DNA of 64,000 nt from Pseudomonadota bacterium (GTDB lineage Bacteria > Pseudomonadota > Alphaproteobacteria > Azospirillales > Azospirillaceae), in the NCBI GenBank assembly GCA_023411035.1, contig JAEYPE010000250.1:43122-107121 (forward strand), written 5' to 3'. Of the stretch, positions 17,427 to 26,055 are shown piece by piece. The first letter of the stretch is position 1; each line of letters opens with the position of its first letter. The position numbers were made by a program, and so were the translations under genes. A model generated the notes under the pieces. It worked only from the letters and a program-made list of their open reading frames with translations. It was not told the DNA's origin and made no database searches.

Positions 17427-17455
17427 TGGAAAAATTTCCCGGCGACCGCTATACA
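17427..17455 (+). promoter_or_regulatory. candidate promoter of DAHP synthase
   Basis: TGGAAA (17427-17432), a 17-nt spacer and TATACA (17450-17455), about 66 nt before the ATG. The -10 is good and the -35 is weak. Confidence 0.4.
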
Positions 17456-17521
17456 GAGTACCCCTCAGGCCGTCATCCGGCCCTCTGGAGGAACCCTTAG
17501 CACAAGGAAAGAGCGGGCGTC

Positions 17522-18910
17522 ATGGTTGAGCGTTGGTCCCCCGACAGCTGGAGGTCGAAGCCGGTGAAGCAGCTTCCGACCTATCCGGACCCGTCCAAGG
17601 TCGAAGCGGTGGAGCAGCGTCTGTCCTCCTATCCCCCACTCGTCTTCGCCGGGGAGGCGCGCCGGCTGAAGGACAGCCTCGCCGCCGCCGCCGCCGGCAA
17701 AGCCTTCCTGCTTCAGGGCGGCGACTGCGCGGAGAGCTTCGCGGAATTCCATCCGAACAACATCCGCGACACCTTCCGCGTTCTGCTGCAGATGGCCGTC
17801 GTTCTGACCTTCGGCGCCGGCATTCCGGTGGTGAAGGTGGGGCGGATGGCCGGACAGTTCGCCAAGCCGCGCTCCGCCGACACCGAGGTGGTGGAGGGCG
17901 TCGAACTGCCGTCCTACCGCGGCGACATCATCAACGGCTTCGACTTCACCGCCGATGCCCGCGTCCCGGACCCGGAGCGCATGATGCAGGCCTACACCCA
18001 GGCCGCGGCCACGCTGAACCTGTTGCGCGCCTTCTCCCAGGGCGGCTACGCCGATCTGCACAAGGTGCACCAGTGGACGCTGGGCTTCGTGGAGCGCTCC
18101 CCCGCCGGTGAGCATTTCCGCGAGATCGCCAACCGGCTGGACGAGACGCTGGCCTTCATGGCGGCCTGTGGCATCACCGCCGAGACGACCCCGCAGATCC
18201 GCGAGACGGAGTTCTTCACCAGCCACGAGGCGCTTCTGCTGCCGTTCGAGCAGGCGATGACCCGCGTCGATAGCACCACCGGCGACTGGTACGACGTGTC
18301 GGCCCATATGCTGTGGATCGGCGACCGCACCCGCCAGCCGGACGGCGCGCATGTCGAATTCCTGCGCGGCGTGAAGAACCCGATCGGCCTGAAGTGCGGC
18401 CCGTCCACCGACCCGGACGAGTTGATCCGCCTGATCGACATCCTGAACCCGACCAACGAGCCGGGCCGCCTGACCCTGATCGTCCGCATGGGCGCCGACA
18501 AGGTGGCGGAGAAGTTCCCGCCCCTGCTGCGCAAGGTCCAGCGTGAGGGCCGCGTCGTCGTCTGGTCCTGCGACCCGATGCACGGCAACACCGTCAAGTC
18601 CTCCAGCGGCTACAAGACCCGCCCGGTGGAGATGGTTTTGTCGGAGGCGCGCGACTTCTTCGCCGTCCATCAGGCCGAGGGCACCCATGCCGGCGGCGTG
18701 CATTTCGAGCTGACCGGCCAGGACGTGACGGAGTGCACGGGCGGCGCCCAGGCGATCACCGACCACAAGCTGGCGCTGCGCTACCACACCGCCTGCGACC
18801 CGCGCCTGAACGCCAGCCAGTCGCTGGAACTGGCCTTCCTGCTCGCCGAGGAACTGAAGCGCGCCCGTCATCAGCGCGATGAGGAACGCCGCGCGGCGGC
18901 GGCGGAGTAA
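17522..18910 (+). CDS. aroG: class II 3-deoxy-7-phosphoheptulonate (DAHP) synthase
   Basis: 462 aa. It condenses PEP and erythrose 4-phosphate, the first step of the shikimate pathway. Plant-type (class II) signatures: LLQGGDCAESFAEF (metal-binding Cys), GRMAGQFAKPRS, SHEALLLPFEQAMTR, WIGDRTRQPDGAHVEFLRG, GLKCGPSTDPDEL, VVWSCDPMHGNT and GGVHFELTGQDVTEC. Length matches the family. The ATG at 17522 begins MVERWSPDSWRSKPVKQLP, the common alphaproteobacterial start. No leader-peptide attenuator was recognised. The gene stands alone, flanked by divergent ampG and convergent FliL-like genes. Confidence 0.95.
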   Translation: MVERWSPDSWRSKPVKQLPTYPDPSKVEAVEQRLSSYPPLVFAGEARRLKDSLAAAAAGKAFLLQGGDCAESFAEFHPNNIRDTFRVLLQMAVVLTFGAGIPVVKVGRMAGQFAKPRSADTEVVEGVELPSYRGDIINGFDFTADARVPDPERMMQAYTQAAATLNLLRAFSQGGYADLHKVHQWTLGFVERSPAGEHFREIANRLDETLAFMAACGITAETTPQIRETEFFTSHEALLLPFEQAMTRVDSTTGDWYDVSAHMLWIGDRTRQPDGAHVEFLRGVKNPIGLKCGPSTDPDELIRLIDILNPTNEPGRLTLIVRMGADKVAEKFPPLLRKVQREGRVVVWSCDPMHGNTVKSSSGYKTRPVEMVLSEARDFFAVHQAEGTHAGGVHFELTGQDVTECTGGAQAITDHKLALRYHTACDPRLNASQSLELAFLLAEELKRARHQRDEERRAAAAE

Positions 18911-18930
18911 GGCGCAGACCGAGCCCTCTC

Positions 18931-18973
18931 CCTCCCTCCCCCCGCCCAGCCGGGGAGGGCCAGGGTGGGGGCA
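18931..18973. repeat. G-rich intergenic palindromic repeat, copy 2
   Basis: CTCCCTCCCCCCGCC and CGGGGAGGG form an imperfect hairpin followed by CCAGGGTGGGGGCA, closely matching 15911-15951 in sequence and orientation. It lies between convergent gene ends. Confidence 0.75.
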
Positions 18974-18987
18974 AACGGCGCATGCGC

Positions 18988-19479
18988 TTACCGCACCACC
19001 ATCCGTTCCAGCAGCACCTCCCGCACCCGGATGCTCTGGGCTTCCCGCTTCACCACGCTCGCCACGGTGCTTTTCATCAGGTTGGCGCCGTCCGCCCCGG
19101 TCAACTGGCCCGGTTCGATCTGGCGCAGCCGGTCGGCCATCTGATCCGCGATGCGGGGAACGAAGGGTATCGCCGAATTCGGGTCTCCGGCGGGATCGAT
19201 CTCCAGCAAGACCCGGATATCCACCAGACGCGCATCGCTTCCGCCCAGCGTGAAGGTCATCATCGGCAGGGAGGCATAGGTCTTCTGCGGCTTGCGTTCG
19301 CCGCCGGTGCTGCGGGCGCCGGATTTGCCGGACACCACGGTCCAGGTGCCCAGCGCGGCGAGCATCACCAGGACCACCGCGATGATGACGGGCATCAGGG
19401 ACACCGACTCCCCATCGGAGCGCCGCAGCAAGAACCGCACCGGCCCGCCTTTCCCCCATCGGGGCTTTGGCAATTTCAA
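18988..19479 (-). CDS. FliL-like single-pass membrane protein (copy B)
   Basis: 163 aa: N-terminal basic cytoplasmic part, one membrane helix (LMPVIIAVVLVMLAALGTWTVV, ~28-49) and a periplasmic FliL-type domain (YASLPMMTFTLGGSDARLVDIRVLLEIDP ... IRVREVLLERMVVR). FliL associates with the flagellar motor and affects stator function. Domain order and the C-terminal motif match copy A at 12903-13400, 5.6 kb away on the other strand. No flagellar genes lie nearby. ATG at 19479; a GC hairpin lies just upstream. Confidence 0.75.
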   Translation of the reverse strand: MKLPKPRWGKGGPVRFLLRRSDGESVSLMPVIIAVVLVMLAALGTWTVVSGKSGARSTGGERKPQKTYASLPMMTFTLGGSDARLVDIRVLLEIDPAGDPNSAIPFVPRIADQMADRLRQIEPGQLTGADGANLMKSTVASVVKREAQSIRVREVLLERMVVR

Positions 19480-19502
19480 GACCGCTTATTTTAGATAAAA
19501 GC

Positions 19503-19546
19503 GCGGGGCCAGTCAAAGCGCGTTACGCGAGCGGCCCCGCATTTTT
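19503..19546 (-). terminator. hairpin terminator downstream of gabD
   Basis: GCGGGGCC (19503-19510) pairs with GGCCCCGC (19533-19540) around a 22-nt loop. A T-rich run follows on the minus strand (TTTTATC), and ATTTTT follows on the plus strand. It ends the gabD transcript. Confidence 0.55.
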
Positions 19547-19569
19547 CACACGTTATAGGCGTCCGACAT

Positions 19570-21063
19570 TCAGCCGCCGATGCCGCCCATGCACAGATAC
19601 TTGATCTCCAGGAAGTCATCGATCCCGTACTTCGAGCCCTCCCGCCCGATGCCGCTCTCCTTCATGCCGCCGAAGGGCGCGACCTCGGTGGAGATGATGC
19701 CCTCGTTGATGCCGACGATTCCGTATTCCAGCGCCTCCGCCACCCGCCAGACGCGCCCGATGTCGCGGCTGTAGAAATAGGCGGCCAAGCCGAATTCGGT
19801 GTCGTTGGCCATCCGCACGGCCTCTTCCTCCGTCTCGAAGCGGAACAGCGGAGCGACCGGGCCGAAGGTTTCCTCCCGCGCCACCTTCATAGCCGGCGTC
19901 ACGTCGGCAAGGATGGTCGGCTCGAAGAAGCTGCCGCCCAGCTCATGCCGCCGCCCGCCCAGCACCACGCGGGCGCCCTTGCCCACGGCGTCGCGGATGT
20001 GGTCCTCCACCTTCTCCACCGCCGCCATGTCGATCAGCGGCCCCTGCTGCGCCCCCTCCGTGGTCAGGCCGGGACCGACCTTCAGCGCCTTCACCGCCTC
20101 GGCCAGCTTGGCCGCGAAGGCGTCGTAGACACCGGACTGCACCAGAAGCCGGTTCGCGCAGACGCAGGTCTGGCCGGTGTTGCGGTACTTCGACGCGATG
20201 GCGCCCCTGACCGCCTCGTCCAGGTCAGCGTCGTCGAAGACCAGGAAGGGCGCGTTGCCGCCCAGTTCCAGCGACACCTTCTTCACCGTGCCGGCGCATT
20301 GGGCCATCAACTCCTTCCCGATCTCCGTGGAGCCGGTGAAGGTCAGCTTGCGGACGGTCGGGTTGCCGGTCATCTCACCGCCGATGGCGCGGGCGGAGCC
20401 GGTGACGACGCCGAGGACGCCCGCCGGAACGCCCGCCCGCTCCGCCAGCACCGCCATGGCCAGCGCGGTCAGCGGGGTGGCCGTCGCCGGCTTGATGACC
20501 ATGGGACAGCCGGCGGCCAGCGCCGGGCCGGCCTTGCGGGTGATCATGGCCGCCGGGAAATTCCAGGGCGTGATGGCGGCGGTGACGCCGATCGGCTCCT
20601 TGGTCACGACGATGCGGCGGCCCGGCAGATGCTGTGGAATGGTGTCGCCGTAGACGCGCTTGCCCTCCTCGGCGAACCATTCGATGAAGGACGCGGCGTA
20701 GGCCACCTCGCCCCGCGCCTCGGCCAGCGGCTTGCCCTGCTCCGCCGTCATGATGCGGGCCAGATCCTCCTGGTTCGCCATCATCAGATCGAACCAGCCG
20801 CGCAAAACCTTGGCTCGCTCCTTCGCGGTCAAGGCGCGCCAGGCCGGCCAGGCGCGCTCCGCCGCCGCGATGGCCCGGCGCGTCTCCTCCGCACCCATCA
20901 TCGGCACGTTCCCCAGGACGCTGCCATCGGCGGGGTTCGTCACCTCGACGGTCTTGCCGCTGTCGGCGTCGGTCCATTGCCCGTCGATGAAGCACTGGAA
21001 ACGCAGCAGTCCGGCGTCCCTCAGCCCAAGCCGGCGGGCGGTGTCCACGGAATCATACGGCAT
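19570..21063 (-). CDS. gabD: NAD(P)-dependent succinate-semialdehyde dehydrogenase
   Basis: 497 aa from ATG 21063, which has GGGAAGGAAGG just upstream; the open frame runs to 21210. It oxidises succinate semialdehyde to succinate in GABA degradation; glutarate semialdehyde is a possible alternative. Aldehyde dehydrogenase motifs: ITPWNFPAAMITRK, FTGSTEIGK, ELGGNAPFLVFDDADLD with the catalytic Glu, NTGQTCVCANR with the catalytic Cys, EETFGPVAP and APFGGMKESGIGREGSKYGIDDFLE. The last two are typical of the GabD subfamily. No gabT or GABA permease is adjacent. A terminator hairpin lies downstream. Confidence 0.92.
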   Translation of the reverse strand: MPYDSVDTARRLGLRDAGLLRFQCFIDGQWTDADSGKTVEVTNPADGSVLGNVPMMGAEETRRAIAAAERAWPAWRALTAKERAKVLRGWFDLMMANQEDLARIMTAEQGKPLAEARGEVAYAASFIEWFAEEGKRVYGDTIPQHLPGRRIVVTKEPIGVTAAITPWNFPAAMITRKAGPALAAGCPMVIKPATATPLTALAMAVLAERAGVPAGVLGVVTGSARAIGGEMTGNPTVRKLTFTGSTEIGKELMAQCAGTVKKVSLELGGNAPFLVFDDADLDEAVRGAIASKYRNTGQTCVCANRLLVQSGVYDAFAAKLAEAVKALKVGPGLTTEGAQQGPLIDMAAVEKVEDHIRDAVGKGARVVLGGRRHELGGSFFEPTILADVTPAMKVAREETFGPVAPLFRFETEEEAVRMANDTEFGLAAYFYSRDIGRVWRVAEALEYGIVGINEGIISTEVAPFGGMKESGIGREGSKYGIDDFLEIKYLCMGGIGG

Positions 21064-21329
21064 GGTGCCTTCCTTCCCTCGGTTCTTGCGCGCAGCCGCG
21101 CGTTCGGCAGAAACTATAGGACGCATCACCGGGCCTGCGATCCTTTGCCCCCGCTGCGGCAATCCTATGTGCGGCACGGGCGATTTGCCCTGGACAGCCC
21201 GTCGCGCCATTGGGCAGCATGATTGCGGCGCTTACGGCTGTTATGCAGAAAGTGGCCACGAAAGGCCCAATGGGAAGCCGAATCCGTCATCCGGTGGAAC
21301 GCGGCGCAAGCGGGGGGAGATGCAGGGGC

Positions 21330-22979
21330 ATGGAGGACGCGGAACGCACCGGCCGTCCGGACCACCACGAACCGGCCAGCCCCGGCGTCGGGCGCGCCGC
21401 GCTCTGGGAAGCGCTGTTCGCCGCCACCAGCCATCTCGCCATTATCACCGATCCGACCGGCCTCATCCTCGATCTGAACCCAGCGGCGGAACGGCGGCTC
21501 GGCTACCGCCGGGAAGAGTTGGCGGGCCGGGCCACGCCCCTGCTGTTCCACAACCGCCATGAGCTGGACGCCGAAGCCGCCCGCCTGTCGAACGAGTTGG
21601 GCGAACCGGTGGCCCCGGACTTCGAGGTCTTCACCGCCCTGGCCCGCCGCGGCCAGCCCTATTGCCGGGAGTGGACCTTCATTCGCAAGGACGGGTCCCT
21701 TCTTCCACTCTGGCTGGAGATGACGGCCCTGTACGAGCGCGACGGCGCCCTGCTCGGCTACGCCGGCCTGTCCAGCGACTCCGGCACCTCCTACGTGCGG
21801 GAGAGCGCGGCCGCCGACGCCCAGGCCGCCCTGCGCGCCCGCGAGGAGGCGGAGCGCACGAACCTGTCCAAATCGAAGTTCCTCGCCGCCGCCAGCCACG
21901 ACCTGCGCCAGCCGCTGCAATCCGCCCTGCTCTTCGCTGCGGCGCTCGCCCCCGCCCTGACGGACCCGCGCGCCCAGAAGATGGCCGCCAACCTGGAAGT
22001 GAGCCTGGAGTCCCTGCGCGCCCTGCTCGACCGGTTGCTGGACATCTCCAAGCTGGACGCCGGGGCGGTGCAGGCGCGGATGGCGGACATCCCCGTCGCC
22101 ACCCTGCTGGAGGAACTGAACGCCACCTACGCCCCACGCGCGGTGGCGAAGGGGCTGGGCTGGCGGGTGGACTGCGCCCCCGTCCTGGTGCACAGCGACC
22201 CGGATTTGCTCGGCCGCATCCTGCGCAATCTCGTGGAGAACGCGCTGGCCTACACGCTGGACGGCGGGGTGGAGGTGATCTGCGCCATCGAGAAGGAAGA
22301 GCTGACGATCACCGTGCGCGACAGCGGAATCGGCATTCCCGAAGACAAGCTCGACGAGATCTTCCAGGAGTTCACCCAGCTCGTGAACCCGGAGCGCGAC
22401 CGGAACCAGGGGTTGGGGCTGGGCCTCGCCATCGTGCAGCGTCTGTCTCGGCTGATCGGGCATCCGGTGCGGGTGCGGTCCAGCTTCGGCGTGGGGTCGG
22501 ACTTCTCGGTCACCGTCCCGCTCGCCGCGCAGCCGGGCGCCGCCCCCTGCAACGCGCAGGAACCGCCCGCCCCCAACGGAATCGCCGCCGGAGGTGGACG
22601 GCTCGTTCTGCTGGTGGAGGACGACTCGCTGGTGCGCGCCGGACTGGTGGCGATGATCCGGCAATGGGGCTACCGCACCATGGACGCCGGCTGCTGGGAG
22701 GAAGCGGACGCCGCCCTGCGCAGCGGCGGGCGGGCGCCCGACGCGGTGATCGCCGATTACCGGCTGCGCGACGGCGCGACCGGGGTATCGGTCCTGCGCG
22801 CGCTGGGGGATCTGTACGACGCACCCATCCGCGCCATCCTGCTGACCGGGGAAACCGGCGCCCTGCCCCAGGTGGAAGCGAGAAACATCGGCTGCACCGT
22901 GCTTCACAAGCCGATCAGCCCGCCCCTGCTCCAGGCCGCTCTGGCGGACCTGTTCCTGCCGGACGTTAGGCCGGAATAA
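21330..22979 (+). CDS. cytoplasmic PAS hybrid histidine kinase with C-terminal receiver domain
   Basis: 549 aa from ATG 21330 (GGGGGGAGA upstream). PAS domain ~25-160 (LAIITDPTGLILDLNPAAERRLGY). HisKA motif LAAASHDLRQPLQSA with phosphoacceptor His190. HATPase with N box LRNLVENALAYT, G1 RDSGIGIPEDKL and G2 GLGLGLAIVQRL. C-terminal receiver ~425-549 with VLLVEDDS, phosphoacceptor D476 (VIADYRL) and K-P pair (LHKPIS). There are no membrane helices, so it senses an intracellular signal, possibly through PAS. The HDLRQPLQ box is that of the orphan hybrid kinase group seen near RegB/NahK-like regulators. It has no adjacent response regulator. Its 3' end overlaps convergent panC by 14 bp. Confidence 0.88.
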   Translation: MEDAERTGRPDHHEPASPGVGRAALWEALFAATSHLAIITDPTGLILDLNPAAERRLGYRREELAGRATPLLFHNRHELDAEAARLSNELGEPVAPDFEVFTALARRGQPYCREWTFIRKDGSLLPLWLEMTALYERDGALLGYAGLSSDSGTSYVRESAAADAQAALRAREEAERTNLSKSKFLAAASHDLRQPLQSALLFAAALAPALTDPRAQKMAANLEVSLESLRALLDRLLDISKLDAGAVQARMADIPVATLLEELNATYAPRAVAKGLGWRVDCAPVLVHSDPDLLGRILRNLVENALAYTLDGGVEVICAIEKEELTITVRDSGIGIPEDKLDEIFQEFTQLVNPERDRNQGLGLGLAIVQRLSRLIGHPVRVRSSFGVGSDFSVTVPLAAQPGAAPCNAQEPPAPNGIAAGGGRLVLLVEDDSLVRAGLVAMIRQWGYRTMDAGCWEEADAALRSGGRAPDAVIADYRLRDGATGVSVLRALGDLYDAPIRAILLTGETGALPQVEARNIGCTVLHKPISPPLLQAALADLFLPDVRPE

Positions 22980-23856
22980 CCGGCACGTTGTCGATCAGAC
23001 GGGCCTTGCCCATCCAGGCGGCGGCCAGAAGGCGCGCCGGACGCTCCGCGCGGGCGACCGGTTCCAGCGTGTCGGCGTCGCGCAGTTCCACATAGTCGAT
23101 GGAGCCGAACCCGGCGGCGGTGATGCGTGCCCGCACCACCTCCAGAACCGCGGCGGCCTCCGCACCGCCGGCCAGCGCCGACGCGGCCTCGCGGAGCGCG
23201 CGGTTCAGCTCCGGAGCGCGGGCGCGCTCGTCGGCGGACAGATAGGCATTGCGCGAGGACATGGCGAGCCCGTCGGCCTCCCGCACGGTCGGCAGCCCTT
23301 CCACCCGCACCGGGATGTCCAGATCGCGGGCGAAGCGGCGGATGACCATGAGCTGCTGGTAATCCTTCTCCCCGAACACCGCGACGTCGGGCTGGGCCTG
23401 AAGGAACAGCTTCGTCACCACCAGGGCGACACCGCCGAACATCTGGGGCCGGAAGGTGCCGCACAGCCCCTCCGCCGGGCCGCCGACCGAGATGGACGTG
23501 GCGAATCCCTCCGGATACATCGCCCGCACCGTGGGGGCGTAGAGCAGATCGCAGCCCGCCGAGGCGAGCTTGCGCGAATCCCCGGCCTCGTCGCGCGGGT
23601 AGCGGTCGAAGTCCTCGTGCGGGGCGAACTGGGTGGGATTGACGAAGACGCTGGCGACCACCCGGTCGGCCAGTTCACGCGCGCGGCGCACCAGGGCCAG
23701 ATGGCCGTCGTGCAGCGCCCCCATGGTCGGCACCAGCGCCACCGTCTTGCCCTCGCGGTGCCAGGCGGCGACCTGGGCGCGTAGATCGTCCACGCTGCGG
23801 ACGACCGGCAGGGGCTGTTCCGATTCCGGAATGCGGGCGGCGGCGAGGGAGGTCAT
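22966..23856 (-). CDS. panC: pantothenate synthetase
   Basis: 296 aa. It joins pantoate and beta-alanine with ATP to form pantothenate for coenzyme A. Motifs: VPTMGALHDGHLALVRRA with the HxGH nucleotidyl-transfer box, VFVNPTQFAPHEDFDRYPR, FGEKDYQQLMVIRR and MSSRNAYLSADER. The usual RPGHFxGV segment reads RPQMFGGV, so the histidine seen in E. coli at that point is absent. ATG at 23856 with GGAG upstream. panB is not adjacent. The stop overlaps the end of the convergent hybrid kinase gene. Confidence 0.94.
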   Translation of the reverse strand: MTSLAAARIPESEQPLPVVRSVDDLRAQVAAWHREGKTVALVPTMGALHDGHLALVRRARELADRVVASVFVNPTQFAPHEDFDRYPRDEAGDSRKLASAGCDLLYAPTVRAMYPEGFATSISVGGPAEGLCGTFRPQMFGGVALVVTKLFLQAQPDVAVFGEKDYQQLMVIRRFARDLDIPVRVEGLPTVREADGLAMSSRNAYLSADERARAPELNRALREAASALAGGAEAAAVLEVVRARITAAGFGSIDYVELRDADTLEPVARAERPARLLAAAWMGKARLIDNVPVIPA

Positions 23857-24010
23857 GGCGGTTGCTCCACAGGCGTCATAAACGGCGCTGGGATAAACCG
23901 CCGGCCCGGCGCTGTCCAGTCATGGAATTAACGGACAGCACCCGATTTTGAAATTTTCCCATCCTGCGGGCGGGACGGGCCGCGAAGCCCTCCCCGGCCC
24001 GCGGGCACGA

Positions 24011-24175
24011 TCAACGCATCAGCGTGACGACGACCAGATAGGTCAGGTTCACCCAGGCGCCGAGCGTGGCCAGGAGGACCAGGGTGGCCGGAGACAGGAC
24101 CACCGAACCGAGGATCACGACGAGCGCCACGACCAGCAGGCCGAGGGCGAGAAGGGTCACGCGCGTATCTTCCAT
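24011..24175 (-). CDS. small two-helix membrane protein
   Basis: 54 aa, almost entirely hydrophobic: helix 1 VTLLALGLLVVALVVILGSVVL and helix 2 ATLVLLATLGAWVNLTYLVVVTLM, separated by SP. The ATG at 24175 has GGAAG about 10 nt upstream; the frame is open to 24355, but the upstream part is poor in coding character. I recognise no family. It is probably an inner-membrane small protein. Confidence 0.5.
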   Translation of the reverse strand: MEDTRVTLLALGLLVVALVVILGSVVLSPATLVLLATLGAWVNLTYLVVVTLMR

Positions 24176-24417
24176 GTCACTGCTTCCAGGTGATTGGGGA
24201 AACCTAATGCCGGAAGCGATAAACGAAAACCCCACGCGCTGTAGCTGATCTGAATCAACTTCAGTGGCGTTTGCGGTGGCGTTCGCCCCAAAAAAAGGAC
24301 ACGCAAATGCGCGGAGTTTTTGTGCGGCATTACGCCATGCAAAATGGTCGCGCAACCTGCGCGATTGACGTCAGCCAATGACTTCTGTGGAAGATTGGGT
24401 TTGAGCGGCACTTGGGA

Positions 24418-24492
24418 TGGTGGGCGCAGTAGGGATTGAACCTACGACCCCACCCGTGTGAAGGGTGTGCTCTCCCGCTGAGCTATGCGCCC
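24418..24492 (-). tRNA. tRNA-Val (anticodon CAC), copy 1
   Basis: Complete cloverleaf on the minus strand: acceptor GGGCGCA/TGCGCCC, D arm GCTC-GAGC, anticodon stem CACCC/GGGTG with loop TTCACAC (anticodon CAC), T arm GTAGG TTCAATC CCTAC and encoded ACCA 3' end. It reads GTG codons. Confidence 0.95.
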
Positions 24493-24620
24493 ATCCCAAA
24501 GAAACCGCTGACGCACCGCAGAGATGACAAAGCGAGGCCTGAAGGACCCCGATCCTGGCCGATCTTGCGATGATGGGGATGGTACCATCCGCAAAGCCCA
24601 CGAACCACCGGACTTTGGGA

Positions 24621-24695
24621 TGGTGGGCGCAGTAGGGATTGAACCTACGACCCCACCCGTGTGAAGGGTGTGCTCTCCCGCTGAGCTATGCGCCC
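24621..24695 (-). tRNA. tRNA-Val (anticodon CAC), copy 2
   Basis: Identical 75-nt sequence to the gene at 24418-24492, including the encoded CCA, with 128 bp between the two. A few flanking bases on both sides are also identical. Both are probably on one transcript, as I see no separate promoter between them. Confidence 0.95.
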
Positions 24696-24867
24696 ATCCC
24701 AGTAAAACCGCGTCGACATCAGGCTCGTTTCGCTGTCGCGTCGTTGCCGCCGCTGCGGTGTGGCGGGTTTCTAAAGGCCCCGCCCCCCTCCTGTCAAGCA
24801 CCTGTTTCGCACCAATATCAAAGAAACCCATCCGCCCGGAGGCACGCCCCTTGATGAGCAAACCGAC

Positions 24868-25773
24868 ATGACGGACCGGACCGCGCCCTCCGCCGCTCCA
24901 CGCGCCGCCGCCCCCGTTACCTCCCTCGTCACCTCCCTCGTCGCCGGGCTGTGCACGGCGCTGGCCGGGCTGTTCCCCCTGCCCGCCCTGGCGCAGAGCT
25001 GGCAGTTGGACTACCGCGTCCATGTCGGCGGCGTGGCCGTGCTCGACGCTCGGGCGGATCTGACGCTGACCGGGGGCCGTTACAGCGTCCAGGTGAACGC
25101 GGCGACGGACGGCTTTCTGGGGCGCATGTTTCCCTGGGAAACCCAATCGCTCAGCGTCGGCATGGTCCGGCCCGATGGCGTCGCCCCGATCCGTCACACA
25201 CAGTCCGGCGTCCTGCGGGGCTCCCCCCGCAGCGTGACGCTCGACTACGGCCCGGACGGCGGCGTGCGGGCGCAGGTCTCTCCGCCTCCGGAGGAGGAAG
25301 ACCGCGATCCCGTGCCCGATGCGCTCAGCCGGCAGACCCGCGACCCGCTGAGTGGAATCGTGGAGATGCTGCTGGCCGGACTCCACGGCGAAGGGTGCCA
25401 GCGCACGGTGCCCATCTATGACGGGCGCCGCCGCTACGACATGATGTCCGCGGATCGGGGAATGACCATGATCGGGGTGTCGCGCCACTCCATCTTCTCC
25501 GGCGCGGCGCGGCACTGTCAGGTGTCCTACAAGCCGGTGGCCGGCTACGAGCGCAAGCCGCGCCAATCCTTCTGGCAGCGCGGCGGCAGCCGGGAGGAAC
25601 GCCCGCCCGTCGATGTGTGGATCGCTCCAATCGAAGACGCCGGCCCGCCCCTGCCCGTCCGGCTGGAAACCGACAGCGGGTTCGGCGGGGTGGTCGTCCA
25701 CCTCACCGCCGCCCGCAAGACCGACCAGACGGCGGAGCGCCCCGCCGGACCGGAGCGTTCACCGCTCCGCTGA
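24868..25773 (+). CDS. DUF3108 domain-containing exported protein
   Basis: 301 aa. A long N-terminal signal-like region (VTSLVTSLVAGLCTALAGLFPLPALAQS) suggests export with cleavage near ALAQ. The mature part has the DUF3108 pattern: SWQLDYRVHVGGVAVLDARADL, GGRYSVQVNAATDGFLGRMFPW, RHTQSG, LDPLSGIVEMLL-like DPLSGIVEML and YDGRRRYDM, ending in strand-rich sequence (VDVWIAPIEDAGPPLPVRLE). This family is predicted to fold as a beta-rich periplasmic protein of unknown role. It ends close to the start of the convergent 92-aa gene. Confidence 0.8.
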   Translation: MTDRTAPSAAPRAAAPVTSLVTSLVAGLCTALAGLFPLPALAQSWQLDYRVHVGGVAVLDARADLTLTGGRYSVQVNAATDGFLGRMFPWETQSLSVGMVRPDGVAPIRHTQSGVLRGSPRSVTLDYGPDGGVRAQVSPPPEEEDRDPVPDALSRQTRDPLSGIVEMLLAGLHGEGCQRTVPIYDGRRRYDMMSADRGMTMIGVSRHSIFSGAARHCQVSYKPVAGYERKPRQSFWQRGGSREERPPVDVWIAPIEDAGPPLPVRLETDSGFGGVVVHLTAARKTDQTAERPAGPERSPLR

Positions 25774-25776
25774 CAA

Positions 25777-26055
25777 TCAGGCGCGGCAGACCTCGCCGCC
25801 GCAGGCGGTGGGGTGATACAGCAGGTCGGTCATGGGGCGCTCGGCCAGCGCCTGCTCGCACAGCCGGTTGAACTCGGCCATCCGCGCCTGAAGTTCGCTG
25901 TGGTGGGCCATCATCCGGTCGAAGTCGGCGGCGGCCGAATCGATTTGACTGCTGGAAGGCTGGCTGCTGGCGCTTCCGGTCTCGGCGGAAAGAACCTTGG
26001 AGGACAGGGGCTTGCCGATCTGGGTCTTCCCGGGGAAGGCAAGGATCTGGGCCAT
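25777..26055 (-). CDS. hypothetical small protein
   Basis: 92 aa, no family recognised. N-terminus MAQILAFPGKTQ, then a low-complexity Ser/Gln stretch (GSASSQPSSSQ), a helical centre (FDRMMAHHSELQARMAEFNRLCEQAL) and a C-terminus with two cysteines (TACGGEVCRA). ATG at 26055 with GGAG upstream. No signal peptide. Codon use looks like that of neighbouring genes. Confidence 0.6.
   Translation of the reverse strand: MAQILAFPGKTQIGKPLSSKVLSAETGSASSQPSSSQIDSAAADFDRMMAHHSELQARMAEFNRLCEQALAERPMTDLLYHPTACGGEVCRA

Noticed and set aside
24442..25701. 419-codon minus-strand frame running through a tRNA gene and opposite the DUF3108 gene
   Set aside because: It translates the tRNA-Val copies and antisense of DUF3108; not a gene.
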